Shown: positions 10,903 through 20,893, counted from the first letter of the stretch. The stretch: 64,000 nucleotides of DNA from Candidatus Liminaster caballi (GCA_018065085.1 JAGHUA010000001.1:1-64000), one strand, 5' to 3'. The notes: generated by a model from the sequence alone, not told the origin. Made by a program: numbers and translations.

Positions 10903-12366
10903 TCAATTCTTGCGTGTTGGGTCGCAAGTGAGACCCACACCGAGCTTGCGGAAGATGGTGCGATCGACCTCGCTGAGCATCACCGTGCTGTGAGCCTGAC
11001 AGCCTCTTAGTTCGGGCAGCTGCGACAGGGCTCGGCGGCAGTTCTCATCGTGCTTGCTAAGGACAGACAGAGCCACAAGCACCTCATCGGTATGCAGACG
11101 AGGGTTCTTGCCGCCCAGGTAATCGACCTTGGTCTTCTGCACAGGTTCGATGAGTTCCTGAGGAATAAGCTTCAGGTCATGGTCGATGCCAGCCAGATGT
11201 TTGGTGGCGTTGAGCAAGAGCGACGAAGCTGTGCCGAGAAGCGGACTTGACGATGCTGTGATGATCGTGCCGTCTGCAAGTTCGATGGCAGAGCAATCGA
11301 CACCGGCTTCCTGCTTGCGTGTCTTGGCAGCCACGGTGCAGAGACGGTCGTCGGTTGTCACACCTGCCTGTTTCATCACCAGCTTGAGTTTCTGAACCTC
11401 CGACTCGTTGCCTGCACCGTCGGCCATGTGGTTGAGAGCTGTGTAGTAACGGCGGATAATCTCCTGACGCGATGCCTCACAGCATGCCTCATCGTCGCAG
11501 ATGCAGAAACCAACCATATTGACGCCCATATCAGTCGGACTCTTGTATGGGTTCTTGCCATAGATGCCCTCAAACAGCGCATCGAGCACAGGGAAGATCT
11601 CAATATCACGATTGTAGTTGATGGCAAGCTTGCCATAGGCCTCCATGTGGAATGGGTCGATCATATTGACATCGTTGAGGTCGGCTGTTGCTGCCTCGTA
11701 TGCGATGTTGACCGGATGCTTGAGCGGAAGACTCCACACAGGGAAGGTCTCGAACTTGGCATAACCGGCTGTGATGCCACGCTTATGCTCGTTGTAGAGC
11801 TGCGAGAGGCACACAGCCATCTTGCCGCTGCCAGGACCTGGTGCTGTGACGATGACCAAAGGACGCTCAGTCTCAACATAGTCGTTCTTACCGAAACCTT
11901 CATCACTGTCGATGAGTGCCACATTCGTCGGATAACCCTCGATAGTGTAGTGATAGTATGTGCGGATGCCCTGACGCTCAAGACGCTGACGATAGGCATC
12001 GGCCGAACTCTGACCGTTATAGTGGGTGATGACAACCGAGCCTACGAGGAAGCCGCGCTTCTGGAACTCGCCGCGCAGGCGCAGCACGTCCTCATCGTAT
12101 GTGATGCCAAGGTCCTGACGAACCTTATTCTTCTCGATGTCGAGCGCGCTGATGACAATCACAATCTCTGCACTGTCAGACAACTGCTTGAGCATTCGCA
12201 ACTTACTGTCGGGCTGAAAACCCGGAAGCACGCGCGAAGCATGGTGATCGTCGAAGAGCTTACCGCCCAGTTCCAGATAGAGCTTGCCCTCGAACTGGGC
12301 GATTCTCTCCTTGATGTGTTCTGACTGTATGCGTATGTATTTGTCGTTATCGAATCCTATTTTCAT
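10903..12366 (-). CDS. DUF1846 family protein
   Basis: A 487-residue cytosolic protein matching the full length of the DUF1846 family, whose biochemical role is not established. Features seen: MKIGFDNDKYIRIQSEHI at the N-terminus, a P-loop-like TAPGPGSGKMAVCLSQ near residue 175, the FETFPVWSLPLKHPVN segment, and ICDDEACCEASRQEI with clustered cysteines. There is no signal peptide or membrane segment. The gene lies 52 bp downstream of nrdD on the same strand with no terminator visible between them, so it may be cotranscribed. Whether the P-loop-like motif binds nucleotide is inference. Confidence 0.85.
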   Translation of the reverse strand: MKIGFDNDKYIRIQSEHIKERIAQFEGKLYLELGGKLFDDHHASRVLPGFQPDSKLRMLKQLSDSAEIVIVISALDIEKNKVRQDLGITYDEDVLRLRGEFQKRGFLVGSVVITHYNGQSSADAYRQRLERQGIRTYYHYTIEGYPTNVALIDSDEGFGKNDYVETERPLVIVTAPGPGSGKMAVCLSQLYNEHKRGITAGYAKFETFPVWSLPLKHPVNIAYEAATADLNDVNMIDPFHMEAYGKLAINYNRDIEIFPVLDALFEGIYGKNPYKSPTDMGVNMVGFCICDDEACCEASRQEIIRRYYTALNHMADGAGNESEVQKLKLVMKQAGVTTDDRLCTVAAKTRKQEAGVDCSAIELADGTIITASSSPLLGTASSLLLNATKHLAGIDHDLKLIPQELIEPVQKTKVDYLGGKNPRLHTDEVLVALSVLSKHDENCRRALSQLPELRGCQAHSTVMLSEVDRTIFRKLGVGLTCDPTRKN

Positions 12367-12418
12367 AAAGAGCTATTATATTTATTATTGTATGATATTT
12401 GCAGCATTTCGTCTGAGA

Positions 12419-14626
12419 TCAGGTGTGCTTAACGCGATCCTTGAGTTCGGCAATCTTACCTGAGTTCCAGCGGTCGGTGGTTCCTACAAGGTAGCCGGTG
12501 ATGCGCTGCAGACGGTCGATGTTAGTGCTGCCGCACTCAGGACATACGGTAAGGCCCTCAACTGCATCTTCGTGACCGCATTCCATGCAGCGGTTGCGGT
12601 TGTGGTTCACCGAACCGTAACCCATATTGAGCTGATCCATCAGGTCAACAACCTTCTTGATAGTCTCTGGGTTGTGTGTAGCATCGCCGTCAATCTCGAC
12701 ATAGAAGATGTGACCGCCGCGGGTGAGGTCATGATATGGAGCCTCGATTTCGGCCTTATGCTTCACAGAGCACTTATAATAGACAGGCACGTGGTTAGAG
12801 TTGGTATAATAGTCGCGATCGGTGACACCTGGAATGATGCCATAGCGCTTCTTGTCGATGCGTGTGAAACGACCTGAGAGGCCCTCTGCAGGAGTTGCGA
12901 GCACGGAATAGTTGTGCTGATAGCGCTCTGAGAACTCATCGGCCTTGTTCTTCATGAAACCGATAATCTTCAGACCAAGCTTCTGAGCCTCATCGCTCTC
13001 GCCGTGGTGCTTGCCAATGAGTGCCTTGAGCGTCTCAGCCAGACCGATGAAGCCGATACCGAGTGTACCCTGGTTGATGACAGGTTCGATCTTGTCGTTT
13101 GGATTGAGCTGCGAAGCGCCGTTCCAAAGGCAAGACATCACGAGTGGCATCTGCTTGGCAAGTGCAGTCTTCTGGAACTCAAAACGCTGGTGAAGCTGCT
13201 TGGCCACGAGCTCACACTTCTCGTTGAGGCGGAGCATGAAGGTCTCGATACGCTTCTCCTGGTTTGGCTCGCTCATGCTCTCGATGGCAAGAGCCACGAT
13301 GTTGATTGTGGTGAACGAGAGGTTACCACGGCCGATAGAGGTCTTAGGACCGAAACGGTTCTCGAACACACGTGTGCGGCATCCCATGGTTGCCACCTCG
13401 TAGTTGAAACGCTCAGGATCGTCGGCATTCCATTCCTCGTGATAGTTGTAAGTAGCGTCGAGGTTGAGGAAGTTAGGGAAGAAACGACGGGCCGACACCT
13501 TGCATGCCAGTTCATAGAGGTCGTAGTTAGGATCGCCTGGCAGGTAGTTCACGCCGCGCTTCTTCTTCCAGATCTGGATTGGGAAGATGGCTGTCGAATG
13601 GTTGCCGACGCCCTCGTAGGTCGAATGCAAGAGCTCGCGCATCACGCAACGGCCCTCCGGGCTGATGTCAGTACCATAGTTGACAGATGAGAACACAACC
13701 TGGTTGCCGCCACGCGAATGGATGGTGTTCATATTGTGGATGAATGCCTCCATTGCCTGATGAACGCGTGCTACGGTGCGGTTTATGGCCTGCTGCTTGG
13801 CTCGTTCCATGCCAGTGAGACCTGTGAGCGGACGCTTGATGTAGTCGGTGATTTCGGCATCGAGCAGGCATGTATAGTCCTTATCCTCAAAGTCCTCCAC
13901 GTTCTTTATCTCTTCCTTGTAGGTCATGCGGACGTATGGGGCAAAGTAGAAATCGAGCGCAGGAATGGCCTGACCACCGTGCATCTCGTTCTGTGCGGTT
14001 TCGAGCGAGATACAAGCCTGAACCGAAGCGGTCTCGATGCGCTTGGCAGGACGGCTCTCGGCATGGGCAGCCTTAAGACCGTGCTGCAGGATGGTGTTGA
14101 GCGGATGCTGAACGCATGTGAGCGACTTGGTTGGATAGTAGTCCTTATCATGGATGTGGATGTAACCTGCACGCATGGCATCGCGCACATCCTCATCGAG
14201 CAGATAGTCATCGACGAAAGGCTTGGTCGATTCGCTGGCGAACTTCATCATCATGCCGGCTGGTGTGTCGGCGTTCATATTGGCGTTCTCGCGTGTGATA
14301 TCGTTCTTGTCAGCACCGATGATGCTCTCGAAGATAGCACGGGTCTTGGCCTTACGGGCTACGCTGCGGGCGTTGCGATAAGAGATGTAGATACGGGCCA
14401 CTTCCTTACGGTCGGACTCCATGAGAGCCACCTCGACTGCATCCTGGATGTCCTCAACCTTCATAAACGGATCGCCCTGCTTTGCAATGCGGTCTGCAAT
14501 TGTTGCAGCAAGGATGGCATCAATACCCTTCTCACTTGCTGCCATAGCCTTACGGATGGCATCTTCAATCTTGCTGAAGTTGAAGTCGGCTGTACGGCCA
14601 TCGCGCTTGATTACTTTCTGAATCAT
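12419..14626 (-). CDS. nrdD: Anaerobic ribonucleoside-triphosphate reductase (class III)
   Basis: Glycyl-radical enzyme that makes deoxyribonucleotides without oxygen. The 735-residue product begins with an ATP-cone (MIQKVIKRDGRTADFNFSKI). The 10-strand barrel catalytic core follows. Near the C-terminus is a zinc site with two Cys pairs (CMECGHEDA, CPECGST), then RITGYLVGTTDRWNSGK containing the predicted radical Gly711. The frame is open 55 codons further upstream, but the ATP-cone start at 14626 fits the family, and the extension would cross the promoter. The activase gene nrdG, often adjacent, is not next to it here. The promoter overlaps that of a divergent LysR regulator. Confidence 0.96.
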   Translation of the reverse strand: MIQKVIKRDGRTADFNFSKIEDAIRKAMAASEKGIDAILAATIADRIAKQGDPFMKVEDIQDAVEVALMESDRKEVARIYISYRNARSVARKAKTRAIFESIIGADKNDITRENANMNADTPAGMMMKFASESTKPFVDDYLLDEDVRDAMRAGYIHIHDKDYYPTKSLTCVQHPLNTILQHGLKAAHAESRPAKRIETASVQACISLETAQNEMHGGQAIPALDFYFAPYVRMTYKEEIKNVEDFEDKDYTCLLDAEITDYIKRPLTGLTGMERAKQQAINRTVARVHQAMEAFIHNMNTIHSRGGNQVVFSSVNYGTDISPEGRCVMRELLHSTYEGVGNHSTAIFPIQIWKKKRGVNYLPGDPNYDLYELACKVSARRFFPNFLNLDATYNYHEEWNADDPERFNYEVATMGCRTRVFENRFGPKTSIGRGNLSFTTINIVALAIESMSEPNQEKRIETFMLRLNEKCELVAKQLHQRFEFQKTALAKQMPLVMSCLWNGASQLNPNDKIEPVINQGTLGIGFIGLAETLKALIGKHHGESDEAQKLGLKIIGFMKNKADEFSERYQHNYSVLATPAEGLSGRFTRIDKKRYGIIPGVTDRDYYTNSNHVPVYYKCSVKHKAEIEAPYHDLTRGGHIFYVEIDGDATHNPETIKKVVDLMDQLNMGYGSVNHNRNRCMECGHEDAVEGLTVCPECGSTNIDRLQRITGYLVGTTDRWNSGKIAELKDRVKHT

Positions 14627-14724
14627 TGTTGTTAGAGTTATAATTTTATACTCATTATATATAATAATAGGCATTTTGGAGTTACAAAAAGCACCAATCG
14701 AAGGTCTTTTTGCGAATTCGGGTG

Positions 14725-14756
14725 CAAATTTAACGTTTTTTTTTGAACTGCACAAA
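14725..14756 (-). promoter_or_regulatory. nrdD promoter
   Basis: On the minus strand, TTTG at 14756-14753, a 20-bp spacer and TAAATTTG at 14732-14725. It overlaps the oppositely directed promoter at 14742-14775. Confidence 0.7.
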
Positions 14757-14775
14757 CAGATTTTATCTATCTTTG
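14742..14775 (+). promoter_or_regulatory. Promoter of the LysR regulator operon
   Basis: TTTG at 14742-14745, a 22-bp spacer and TATCTTTG at 14768-14775. The -33 elements of this promoter and the nrdD promoter interleave within about 15 bp. Confidence 0.65.
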
Positions 14776-14886
14776 CATCGATAAAAATCAATAATGCCGT
14801 TTCGACTTATGCAAACGGCGGTTTTTAGCACATAAAAAAACTTTTCAACAAAAAAAGCTGAGTTCCGGCACACTAATTATTCGCAC

Positions 14887-15819
14887 ATGACTTTCCAGCA
14901 GCTGGAGTACATAGTGGCAGTAGATAAGTCGAGGCATTTCGTCAACGCCGCGACTGCATGCGGTGTGACCCAATCGACACTCAGCACCACCATCTCAAAG
15001 CTCGAACAGGAGATTGACGTCCTGATCTTCGACCGTTCGAAGCATCCAATAGAACCCACACCTATGGGCAAGCGCATCATAGAGCAGGCCGAGATCATTC
15101 TCCACAATTCGGCACAGCTGCGCGAGATGGTGCAGAGCGAGCGAGAGGACGAACGCGGCAAACTGCTCATCGGCATGATGCCATCGGTGGCTCCTGTGCT
15201 CGTGCCGCAGTTCTGCAACATTGTGGGACAGGCTTCGTCGGGCATCGAGGTGCACATCTTCGAGAAGGAGGCACCATCGCTCATCGAACGGCTGCAAAGA
15301 GCCGAGATCGACATTGCCATCGTCGATTCAACCGACATCACCGACACCAACCTGCTCAGCCTCGACCTCTACACCGAGCGTTTCATGCTCTATGCGTCGA
15401 GCGCAAGCCATCTGACCAATCGCGGCAGCATCCGCGTGGAGGATCTTCTCGACGGCAGCGTCTGGACTCTGCGCTCATTTCACGACCGCTATCCTCAGCT
15501 GACCGAGGTGACACACCAGAGCACCCTGCACCATGTGTTCATCGATGCAGGTTCGCTCTCGACACTGATTTCGGCGGTCGATGCCAACGGCGGATTCACA
15601 CTGCTGCCCGAATCGTATGCCAGCTGCCTCTCCCCCGAACAGCGCGAAAGGATGTACAAGATCAATTCGGGCAAGTTCTTCCGCACGGTGAGCATTGCCA
15701 TACGTCGTGACTATGTGCGCGAACGCATGCTCAATGTTGTGGTCAATGCCATCAGGCGCATCATCCCTCACGACATGCTCGACATGAGAATAACCAAATT
15801 CGACAAAGTAAAAATCTGA
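14887..15819 (+). CDS. LysR-family regulator, OxyR-like sequence
   Basis: A 310-residue transcription factor. The N-terminal winged helix reads MTFQQLEYIVAVDKSRHFVNAA with the recognition helix TQSTLSTTISKLEQEI, followed by a linker helix and the periplasmic-binding-like effector domain from about residue 90. Overall it resembles OxyR-type LysR proteins of Bacteroidota. The segment that should hold the two redox cysteines of OxyR (after the LLDGSVWTLRSFHDRYP region) has none, and only one Cys (SYASCLS) is seen in the effector domain, so disulfide peroxide sensing is unlikely. It is divergent from nrdD and lies 6 bp before an ABC exporter gene. LysR proteins often regulate a divergent neighbour, which makes nrdD a candidate target. 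Confidence 0.85.
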   Translation: MTFQQLEYIVAVDKSRHFVNAATACGVTQSTLSTTISKLEQEIDVLIFDRSKHPIEPTPMGKRIIEQAEIILHNSAQLREMVQSEREDERGKLLIGMMPSVAPVLVPQFCNIVGQASSGIEVHIFEKEAPSLIERLQRAEIDIAIVDSTDITDTNLLSLDLYTERFMLYASSASHLTNRGSIRVEDLLDGSVWTLRSFHDRYPQLTEVTHQSTLHHVFIDAGSLSTLISAVDANGGFTLLPESYASCLSPEQRERMYKINSGKFFRTVSIAIRRDYVRERMLNVVVNAIRRIIPHDMLDMRITKFDKVKI

Positions 15820-15825
15820 TATAAG

Positions 15826-17655
15826 ATGCTCAAACAGTTCTTCAGCATAATGGCAAGGTACGTCAAACCCTACCGCAAGTACCTCGTCGGCTCTGTGATC
15901 CTCAATTTCATCAGCCAGTGGCTGAGCGTATTCTCATTCGTAGCCCTTGTGCCTATCCTCAACATCCTCTTTCAGGTCGAGGACAAGCAATATGCCTATC
16001 AGGAGGTAGAGGGATTGGACAAGGATGCCATTGTCAACAATGCCTATTGGTATGTACAGAAGATGATTGCCGAGGACGGCGCGATGTATGTGCTCTTCCT
16101 TATGGGTGGCATCCTCATCGTCATGACCGGCCTTCGCTGTGGCAGCCATTTCCTGTCGTCGGCCATTATGATTCCTTTCCGCACAGGCGTTGTCAAGGAC
16201 ATCCGCATCGCTGTGTATGAGAAGGTCCTCAAGCTGCCGCTGTCATTTTTCAGCGAGGAACGCAAGGGCGATATTGTGGCACGAATGTCGAGCGACGCCC
16301 AGGTGGTCGAGAACTCGCTCACATCGTCGGTCGACATGCTCATCAAGAACCCTATCGCCATTCTCGTGACCTTCACCATGCTTTTTGCCATCTCGTGGCA
16401 GCTGACCCTCTGTGTCATGGTTGCAGCTCCGCTTATGATCTGGGGCATCGGCAGTGTGACACGCAAGCTGAAGCGTAAATCCAAATATACACAGCAGCAA
16501 TGGGGCGAGATAATGACCGAACTCGATGAGACACTCGGTGGCCTACGTGTCATCAAGGCGTTTCTCGCCGAGGGCAAGATGCTCAACCGTTTCGTGCAGA
16601 CCAACGAGAACTACCGCAAGGGCACATCGGAGGTAGCAATACGCCAGACATCCGCCCATCCTACGTCAGAGTTCCTCGGCACCTGCGTGATTGTGTTCGT
16701 GCTCTGGATCGGTGGTTATTTCATTCTCTCGCAAAGCATCATGGACGCCGGCATGTTTGTCTATTACCTCACGCTCCTCTATCTGGTCATCAATCCGCTC
16801 AAGGAATTCTCAAAGGCATTCTATCAGGTTCCACAGGGCCTGGCTTCAATGGAACGTATCGACATGATCCTCGGGGCTGAGAATCCGATTACCGACCCTG
16901 CATCGCCCAAGTCGCTCGACAACTTCTCTGAGGGCATCGACATTGAGGACGTCACCTTCCGCTATCAGAACAGCGAGGTGGATGTGCTCAAGCATGTCAG
17001 CGTGAAGGTTCCAAAGGGCAAAACCGTGGCTCTGGTGGGTCAGTCAGGCTCGGGCAAATCTACGCTCGTCGATCTCATACCTCGCTATCACGATGTGACA
17101 GGCGGCAGCATCAAGGTCGATGGCAAGGACATCCGTGACGTACGCATTGCCGACCTCCGCAGTCTTATCGGCAACGTCAACCAGGAAGCCATCCTCTTCA
17201 ACGACACCATCTTCAACAATATCACGTTCGGCGTGGAGAATGCCACAATGGATGAAGTCATCGCTGCGGCCAAGATTGCCAATGCCCACGACTTTATCAT
17301 GGAGATGCCGGATGGCTATAACACCTGCATCGGCGACCGAGGAGGACGTCTGTCAGGCGGCCAGCGTCAGCGTATCTCCATCGCACGCGCCATCCTTAAG
17401 AATCCGCCAATCCTTATTCTCGACGAGGCCACATCGGCTCTCGACACGGAGTCAGAACGACTTGTGCAGGAAGCCCTCGAACGTCTCATGAAATCGCGCA
17501 CCACCATCGCCATCGCCCACCGTCTCTCCACAATCAAGAATGCCGATGAGATTTGCGTGCTCTATGAGGGCGAAATCGTGGAACGCGGCACCCACAACGA
17601 ACTTATCGCCAAGGGTGGCTACTATAAGAAACTAAACGACATGCAGAGCCTCTAA
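15826..17655 (+). CDS. ABC transporter, fused permease and ATPase (exporter type)
   Basis: A 609-residue half-transporter of the MsbA/multidrug type, located in the inner membrane. The transmembrane domain covers about residues 1-330 with several hydrophobic helices. The ATPase domain has Walker A GQSGSGKST at 405-413, signature LSGGQRQR from 509 and Walker B ILILDEATSALD with Asp533 and the catalytic Glu534. The substrate cannot be read from sequence; lipid A, lipids or peptides are all possible. It starts 6 bp after the LysR gene and is followed 44 bp later by trmD, so the three may be cotranscribed. Confidence 0.93.
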   Translation: MLKQFFSIMARYVKPYRKYLVGSVILNFISQWLSVFSFVALVPILNILFQVEDKQYAYQEVEGLDKDAIVNNAYWYVQKMIAEDGAMYVLFLMGGILIVMTGLRCGSHFLSSAIMIPFRTGVVKDIRIAVYEKVLKLPLSFFSEERKGDIVARMSSDAQVVENSLTSSVDMLIKNPIAILVTFTMLFAISWQLTLCVMVAAPLMIWGIGSVTRKLKRKSKYTQQQWGEIMTELDETLGGLRVIKAFLAEGKMLNRFVQTNENYRKGTSEVAIRQTSAHPTSEFLGTCVIVFVLWIGGYFILSQSIMDAGMFVYYLTLLYLVINPLKEFSKAFYQVPQGLASMERIDMILGAENPITDPASPKSLDNFSEGIDIEDVTFRYQNSEVDVLKHVSVKVPKGKTVALVGQSGSGKSTLVDLIPRYHDVTGGSIKVDGKDIRDVRIADLRSLIGNVNQEAILFNDTIFNNITFGVENATMDEVIAAAKIANAHDFIMEMPDGYNTCIGDRGGRLSGGQRQRISIARAILKNPPILILDEATSALDTESERLVQEALERLMKSRTTIAIAHRLSTIKNADEICVLYEGEIVERGTHNELIAKGGYYKKLNDMQSL

Positions 17656-17699
17656 AACACGGCTCTCCCCCATTGACAATAAATTTATAACGACATACA

Positions 17700-18395
17700 A
17701 TGCGAATCGACATCATAACCGTGTTGCCGGAACTGCTCGACGGACCGCTGAACCAGAGCATCCTGAAGCGAGCACAGGCCAAAGGACTTGTAGAAATATG
17801 CGTACACAACCTACGCGACTGGAGCACCGACCAACGTCACAAGCGTGTGGATGACTATGCTTTCGGTGGTTCAGCAGGAATGGTCATGCAATGCGAACCG
17901 ATCGACCGCTGCATCTCTGATCTCATGAGCCAGCGCCACTACGATCAGGTCATCTTCGTCACACCCGATGGCGAGACATTCAACCAGCACATGGCCAACG
18001 ACCTGTCTATGTGCGATAACATGATCATCCTCTGCGGACACTACAAGGGCATTGACCACCGCATCCGCGAACATCTCATCACCAAGGAGATTACCATCGG
18101 CGACTACGTGCTGACCGGCGGCGAACTGCCTGCTGCCATCATTGCCGACGCCGTGGTGCGAGTAATCCCCGGAGCCATTGGCGACGAGCAGTCGGCTCTC
18201 TCCGACTCTTTCCAGGACGATCTTCTCGCTCCGCCTGTCTATACGCGACCGGCAGAATACACGTTCACGGATGGCACCGTATCGGCCGTTCCTGAAATCC
18301 TGCTCTCCGGACACGAACGCAAGATTCGCGAATGGGAACATGAACAAGCCATGGAACGCACCATGCGCCTGCGTCCTGACCTTATCAAAGACTAA
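17700..18395 (+). CDS. trmD: tRNA (guanine37-N1)-methyltransferase
   Basis: SPOUT-class enzyme that methylates G37 of tRNAs to prevent +1 frameshifting, using S-adenosylmethionine bound in a trefoil knot. The 231-residue protein shows [17 protein letters not shown], the [13 protein letters not shown] motif, the cofactor-binding stretch [10 protein letters not shown] ... [12 protein letters not shown], and [16 protein letters not shown]. Size and start are standard. It is usually placed with ribosomal or 16S processing genes, but here it sits between an ABC exporter and a glycosidase. Confidence 0.97.
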   Translation: MRIDIITVLPELLDGPLNQSILKRAQAKGLVEICVHNLRDWSTDQRHKRVDDYAFGGSAGMVMQCEPIDRCISDLMSQRHYDQVIFVTPDGETFNQHMANDLSMCDNMIILCGHYKGIDHRIREHLITKEITIGDYVLTGGELPAAIIADAVVRVIPGAIGDEQSALSDSFQDDLLAPPVYTRPAEYTFTDGTVSAVPEILLSGHERKIREWEHEQAMERTMRLRPDLIKD

Positions 18396-18408
18396 TCACC
18401 CAATCACT

Positions 18409-20829
18409 ATGAAAAAAACCTTATTTACTCTGCTCATCATGTTACCTTGCATGCTCATGGCACGCGAGGTAGTATCGTTCAATGAAGGCTGGCGCTTCTC
18501 TCTTGGCAATGCCTCATCGCCAGAGAAGGACTTCGGCTGCGGAACCGAATATTTCAATTATCTGACCAAGGCAGCCGGCATCCATAACGAAGGGCCGTAT
18601 GTAATGAAGTTCAACGACTCGGCATGGATCGATGTTCGTCTGCCTCACGATTGGGTGACACAGCTGCCATTCGACCCTAAGGCAAGTCACAGCCATGGCT
18701 ACCGTGCCGTTGGCTATCAGTATCCTGAGAACAGCGTCGGCTGGTATCGCAAGACGTTCAATGTCGCTGCCGAGGATCTTGGCAAGCACTTCGAAGTACA
18801 GTTTGACGGCATTTTCCGCAACGCAACGGTATGGTGCAACGGCGTTTATATGGGTCAGGAACCGAGCGGCTACGTGTCGCAGGTGTTCGACATTACTGAC
18901 TATCTCAACTACGGAGGCGAGAACCTTATCTGTGTCCGCGCCGACGCCACGCTTCAGGAAGGATGGTTCTATGAGGGAGCCGGCATCTATCGCAACACAT
19001 GGCTGCGACAGACAGACATGGTTCATGTTGTGACCGACGGCACATTCGTGCGCTGCAAGTTCGAGGACGGCAATATGCAGAAAGCCACACTCACTGCCAC
19101 AGCCGAAATCATGAACTCAAGCCTCACCACCAAGCATGCCGACCTCCATTTCACTCTGCTCGATGCCGATGGCAACATCGTCTGCACTGAATCAGTGACA
19201 CTTGGCCGCGACATCAACATCCTGCCTAAGGCCACCCTCAGCTGGGAGGTAAGCATGGACGTTGACAATCCTCATCTCTGGGACGTTGACGATCCGTATT
19301 TATACACATTGCGCACAGAAGTTATCACCGACGGAAAGGTTTGCGACACATACGACACCAAGACCGGTTTCCGCGACATTAAGTTCACAGCCGAAGAGGG
19401 TTTCTTCCTCAATGGCCGCAGCCTCAAACTCAAGGGCGTGAACATGCATCAGGATATGGCTGGCGTCGGTGCTGCCATTCCTGACGCACTGCAGACATAC
19501 ATCGTGCGCCGTCTGAAGTCGATGGGTGCCAATGCCTATCGCGCTTCGCACAATCCTATGTCGCCGGCCATGCTCGAAGCATGCGACCGCGAGGGTTTGC
19601 TGGTCATCGACGAGAACCGACTGATGGGCGTCAACGCCGAACACCTCGATCTCCTTGGCCGAATGATCCGCCGCGACCGCAATCATCCTTGCGTCATCAT
19701 GTGGAGCGACGGCAATGAGGAATGGGGACTCGAAAACAATGAGATGGGACGACGCATGGCTGAATCAATGCGCGAATATACACACCGACTTGATCCTACG
19801 CGTCCGGTGACTGTTGCCAACGCAGGCGGAGCTGAACTGATCAAGGGTCTTGAGGTGGTTGGCTATAACTACATCATACAGAACGATGTTCACAACCGCC
19901 ATCAGCAGCATCCGGAATGGAAGATCGTAGGCACAGAGGAAACCACAGGTTGCGGCACACGCGGCATCTACTTTGCCGACCCTCAGGGACGTCACATGCC
20001 AAGCATCAACCGCACCGAGACAGAATATGAGAATAAGATTGAACGCGGATGGAAGTTCTATCACGACACGCCTTGGGCTGCCGGTCTTTTCTACTGGACA
20101 GGCTTCGATTACCGTGGTGAGCCTAACCCGTTGGGATTCCCTGCCGTCGGTTCGCAGTTCGGTTTGCTCGATTATTGCGGATTTGAGAAGGACGAGGCAT
20201 GGTATCTGCGTGCATGGTGGACAGACGAGCCGGTTCTCCACATCTTCCCCCACTGGAACCTGACTGGTCACGAGGGTGAGACGGTGAGCGTATGGGCATA
20301 CTCGAACTGCGACGAAGTGGAACTCCAGGTCAACGGCAAGAGCCTCGGACGCCAGCAGATGCCACGCGACGGTCATCTGAAATGGGACGCCGAGTTTAAA
20401 CCCGGACGCCTCCGCGCCATCGGATATAATAAAGGTAAGAAAGTGGCCGAACAGAATATCTACACCACCGGCAGCGCCTCACAGATCGAAGCCAAGGCCG
20501 ACCGCACATCGCTCAAGGCCGACAATCAGGATGTCAGCGTCATCTGCGTGCGTCTGCTCGACAAGAAGGGACGTTTCGTGCATGACGCATGCCAGAACAT
20601 CAACGTCACCCTCAGCGGCAATGCGCGCATCCTCGGCGTAGGCAACGGAGACTCGGCATTCAAGGGCAACGAACACCCTGCGACGGACGACTGCCAGTCG
20701 TTCAGCATCGAGAGCTTCAACGGCATGGCCATGGTGCTCATCCAAACAACTCACGATGCAGGTCAGATCAGCGTACGCCTGTCTGCCGACGGTTTGGACG
20801 ACGCCTCGCTTACCCTCGAAAGTAAGTAA
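18409..20829 (+). CDS. Secreted glycoside hydrolase family 2 enzyme
   Basis: An 806-residue exported exo-glycosidase of the beta-galactosidase/beta-glucuronidase superfamily. It has a signal peptide MKKTLFTLLIMLPCMLMA and an N-terminal jelly-roll with LPHDWVTQLPFD and VGWYRKTF. An Ig-like domain follows, then a TIM barrel with LKGVNMHQDMAGVG and NAYRASHNP. The predicted acid/base is Glu437 in WSDGNEEWG and the nucleophile Glu510 in VGTEETTGCG. The C-terminal beta domains resemble DUF4982 and a bacterial Ig-like module. The frame is open back into trmD (18178), but the signal peptide fixes the start at 18409. The exact substrate is not readable. It lies outside the mannan cluster. Confidence 0.92.
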   Translation: MKKTLFTLLIMLPCMLMAREVVSFNEGWRFSLGNASSPEKDFGCGTEYFNYLTKAAGIHNEGPYVMKFNDSAWIDVRLPHDWVTQLPFDPKASHSHGYRAVGYQYPENSVGWYRKTFNVAAEDLGKHFEVQFDGIFRNATVWCNGVYMGQEPSGYVSQVFDITDYLNYGGENLICVRADATLQEGWFYEGAGIYRNTWLRQTDMVHVVTDGTFVRCKFEDGNMQKATLTATAEIMNSSLTTKHADLHFTLLDADGNIVCTESVTLGRDINILPKATLSWEVSMDVDNPHLWDVDDPYLYTLRTEVITDGKVCDTYDTKTGFRDIKFTAEEGFFLNGRSLKLKGVNMHQDMAGVGAAIPDALQTYIVRRLKSMGANAYRASHNPMSPAMLEACDREGLLVIDENRLMGVNAEHLDLLGRMIRRDRNHPCVIMWSDGNEEWGLENNEMGRRMAESMREYTHRLDPTRPVTVANAGGAELIKGLEVVGYNYIIQNDVHNRHQQHPEWKIVGTEETTGCGTRGIYFADPQGRHMPSINRTETEYENKIERGWKFYHDTPWAAGLFYWTGFDYRGEPNPLGFPAVGSQFGLLDYCGFEKDEAWYLRAWWTDEPVLHIFPHWNLTGHEGETVSVWAYSNCDEVELQVNGKSLGRQQMPRDGHLKWDAEFKPGRLRAIGYNKGKKVAEQNIYTTGSASQIEAKADRTSLKADNQDVSVICVRLLDKKGRFVHDACQNINVTLSGNARILGVGNGDSAFKGNEHPATDDCQSFSIESFNGMAMVLIQTTHDAGQISVRLSADGLDDASLTLESK

Positions 20830-20893
20830 CCATTGTCTGGCAAAACCGCTTGCCCACCCAATGAAGTAACCGAACATCAAAAAACTAAAAGGT

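Noticed and set aside
11428-12324. Long plus-strand frame opposite the DUF1846 gene (298 codons)
   Set aside because: It is a shadow of the well-conserved DUF1846 coding frame; similar shadows occur opposite obgE, nrdD and the epimerase.
18178-18408. Extended start of the GH2 gene inside trmD
   Set aside because: The extension is trmD in another frame; the signal peptide begins at 18409.
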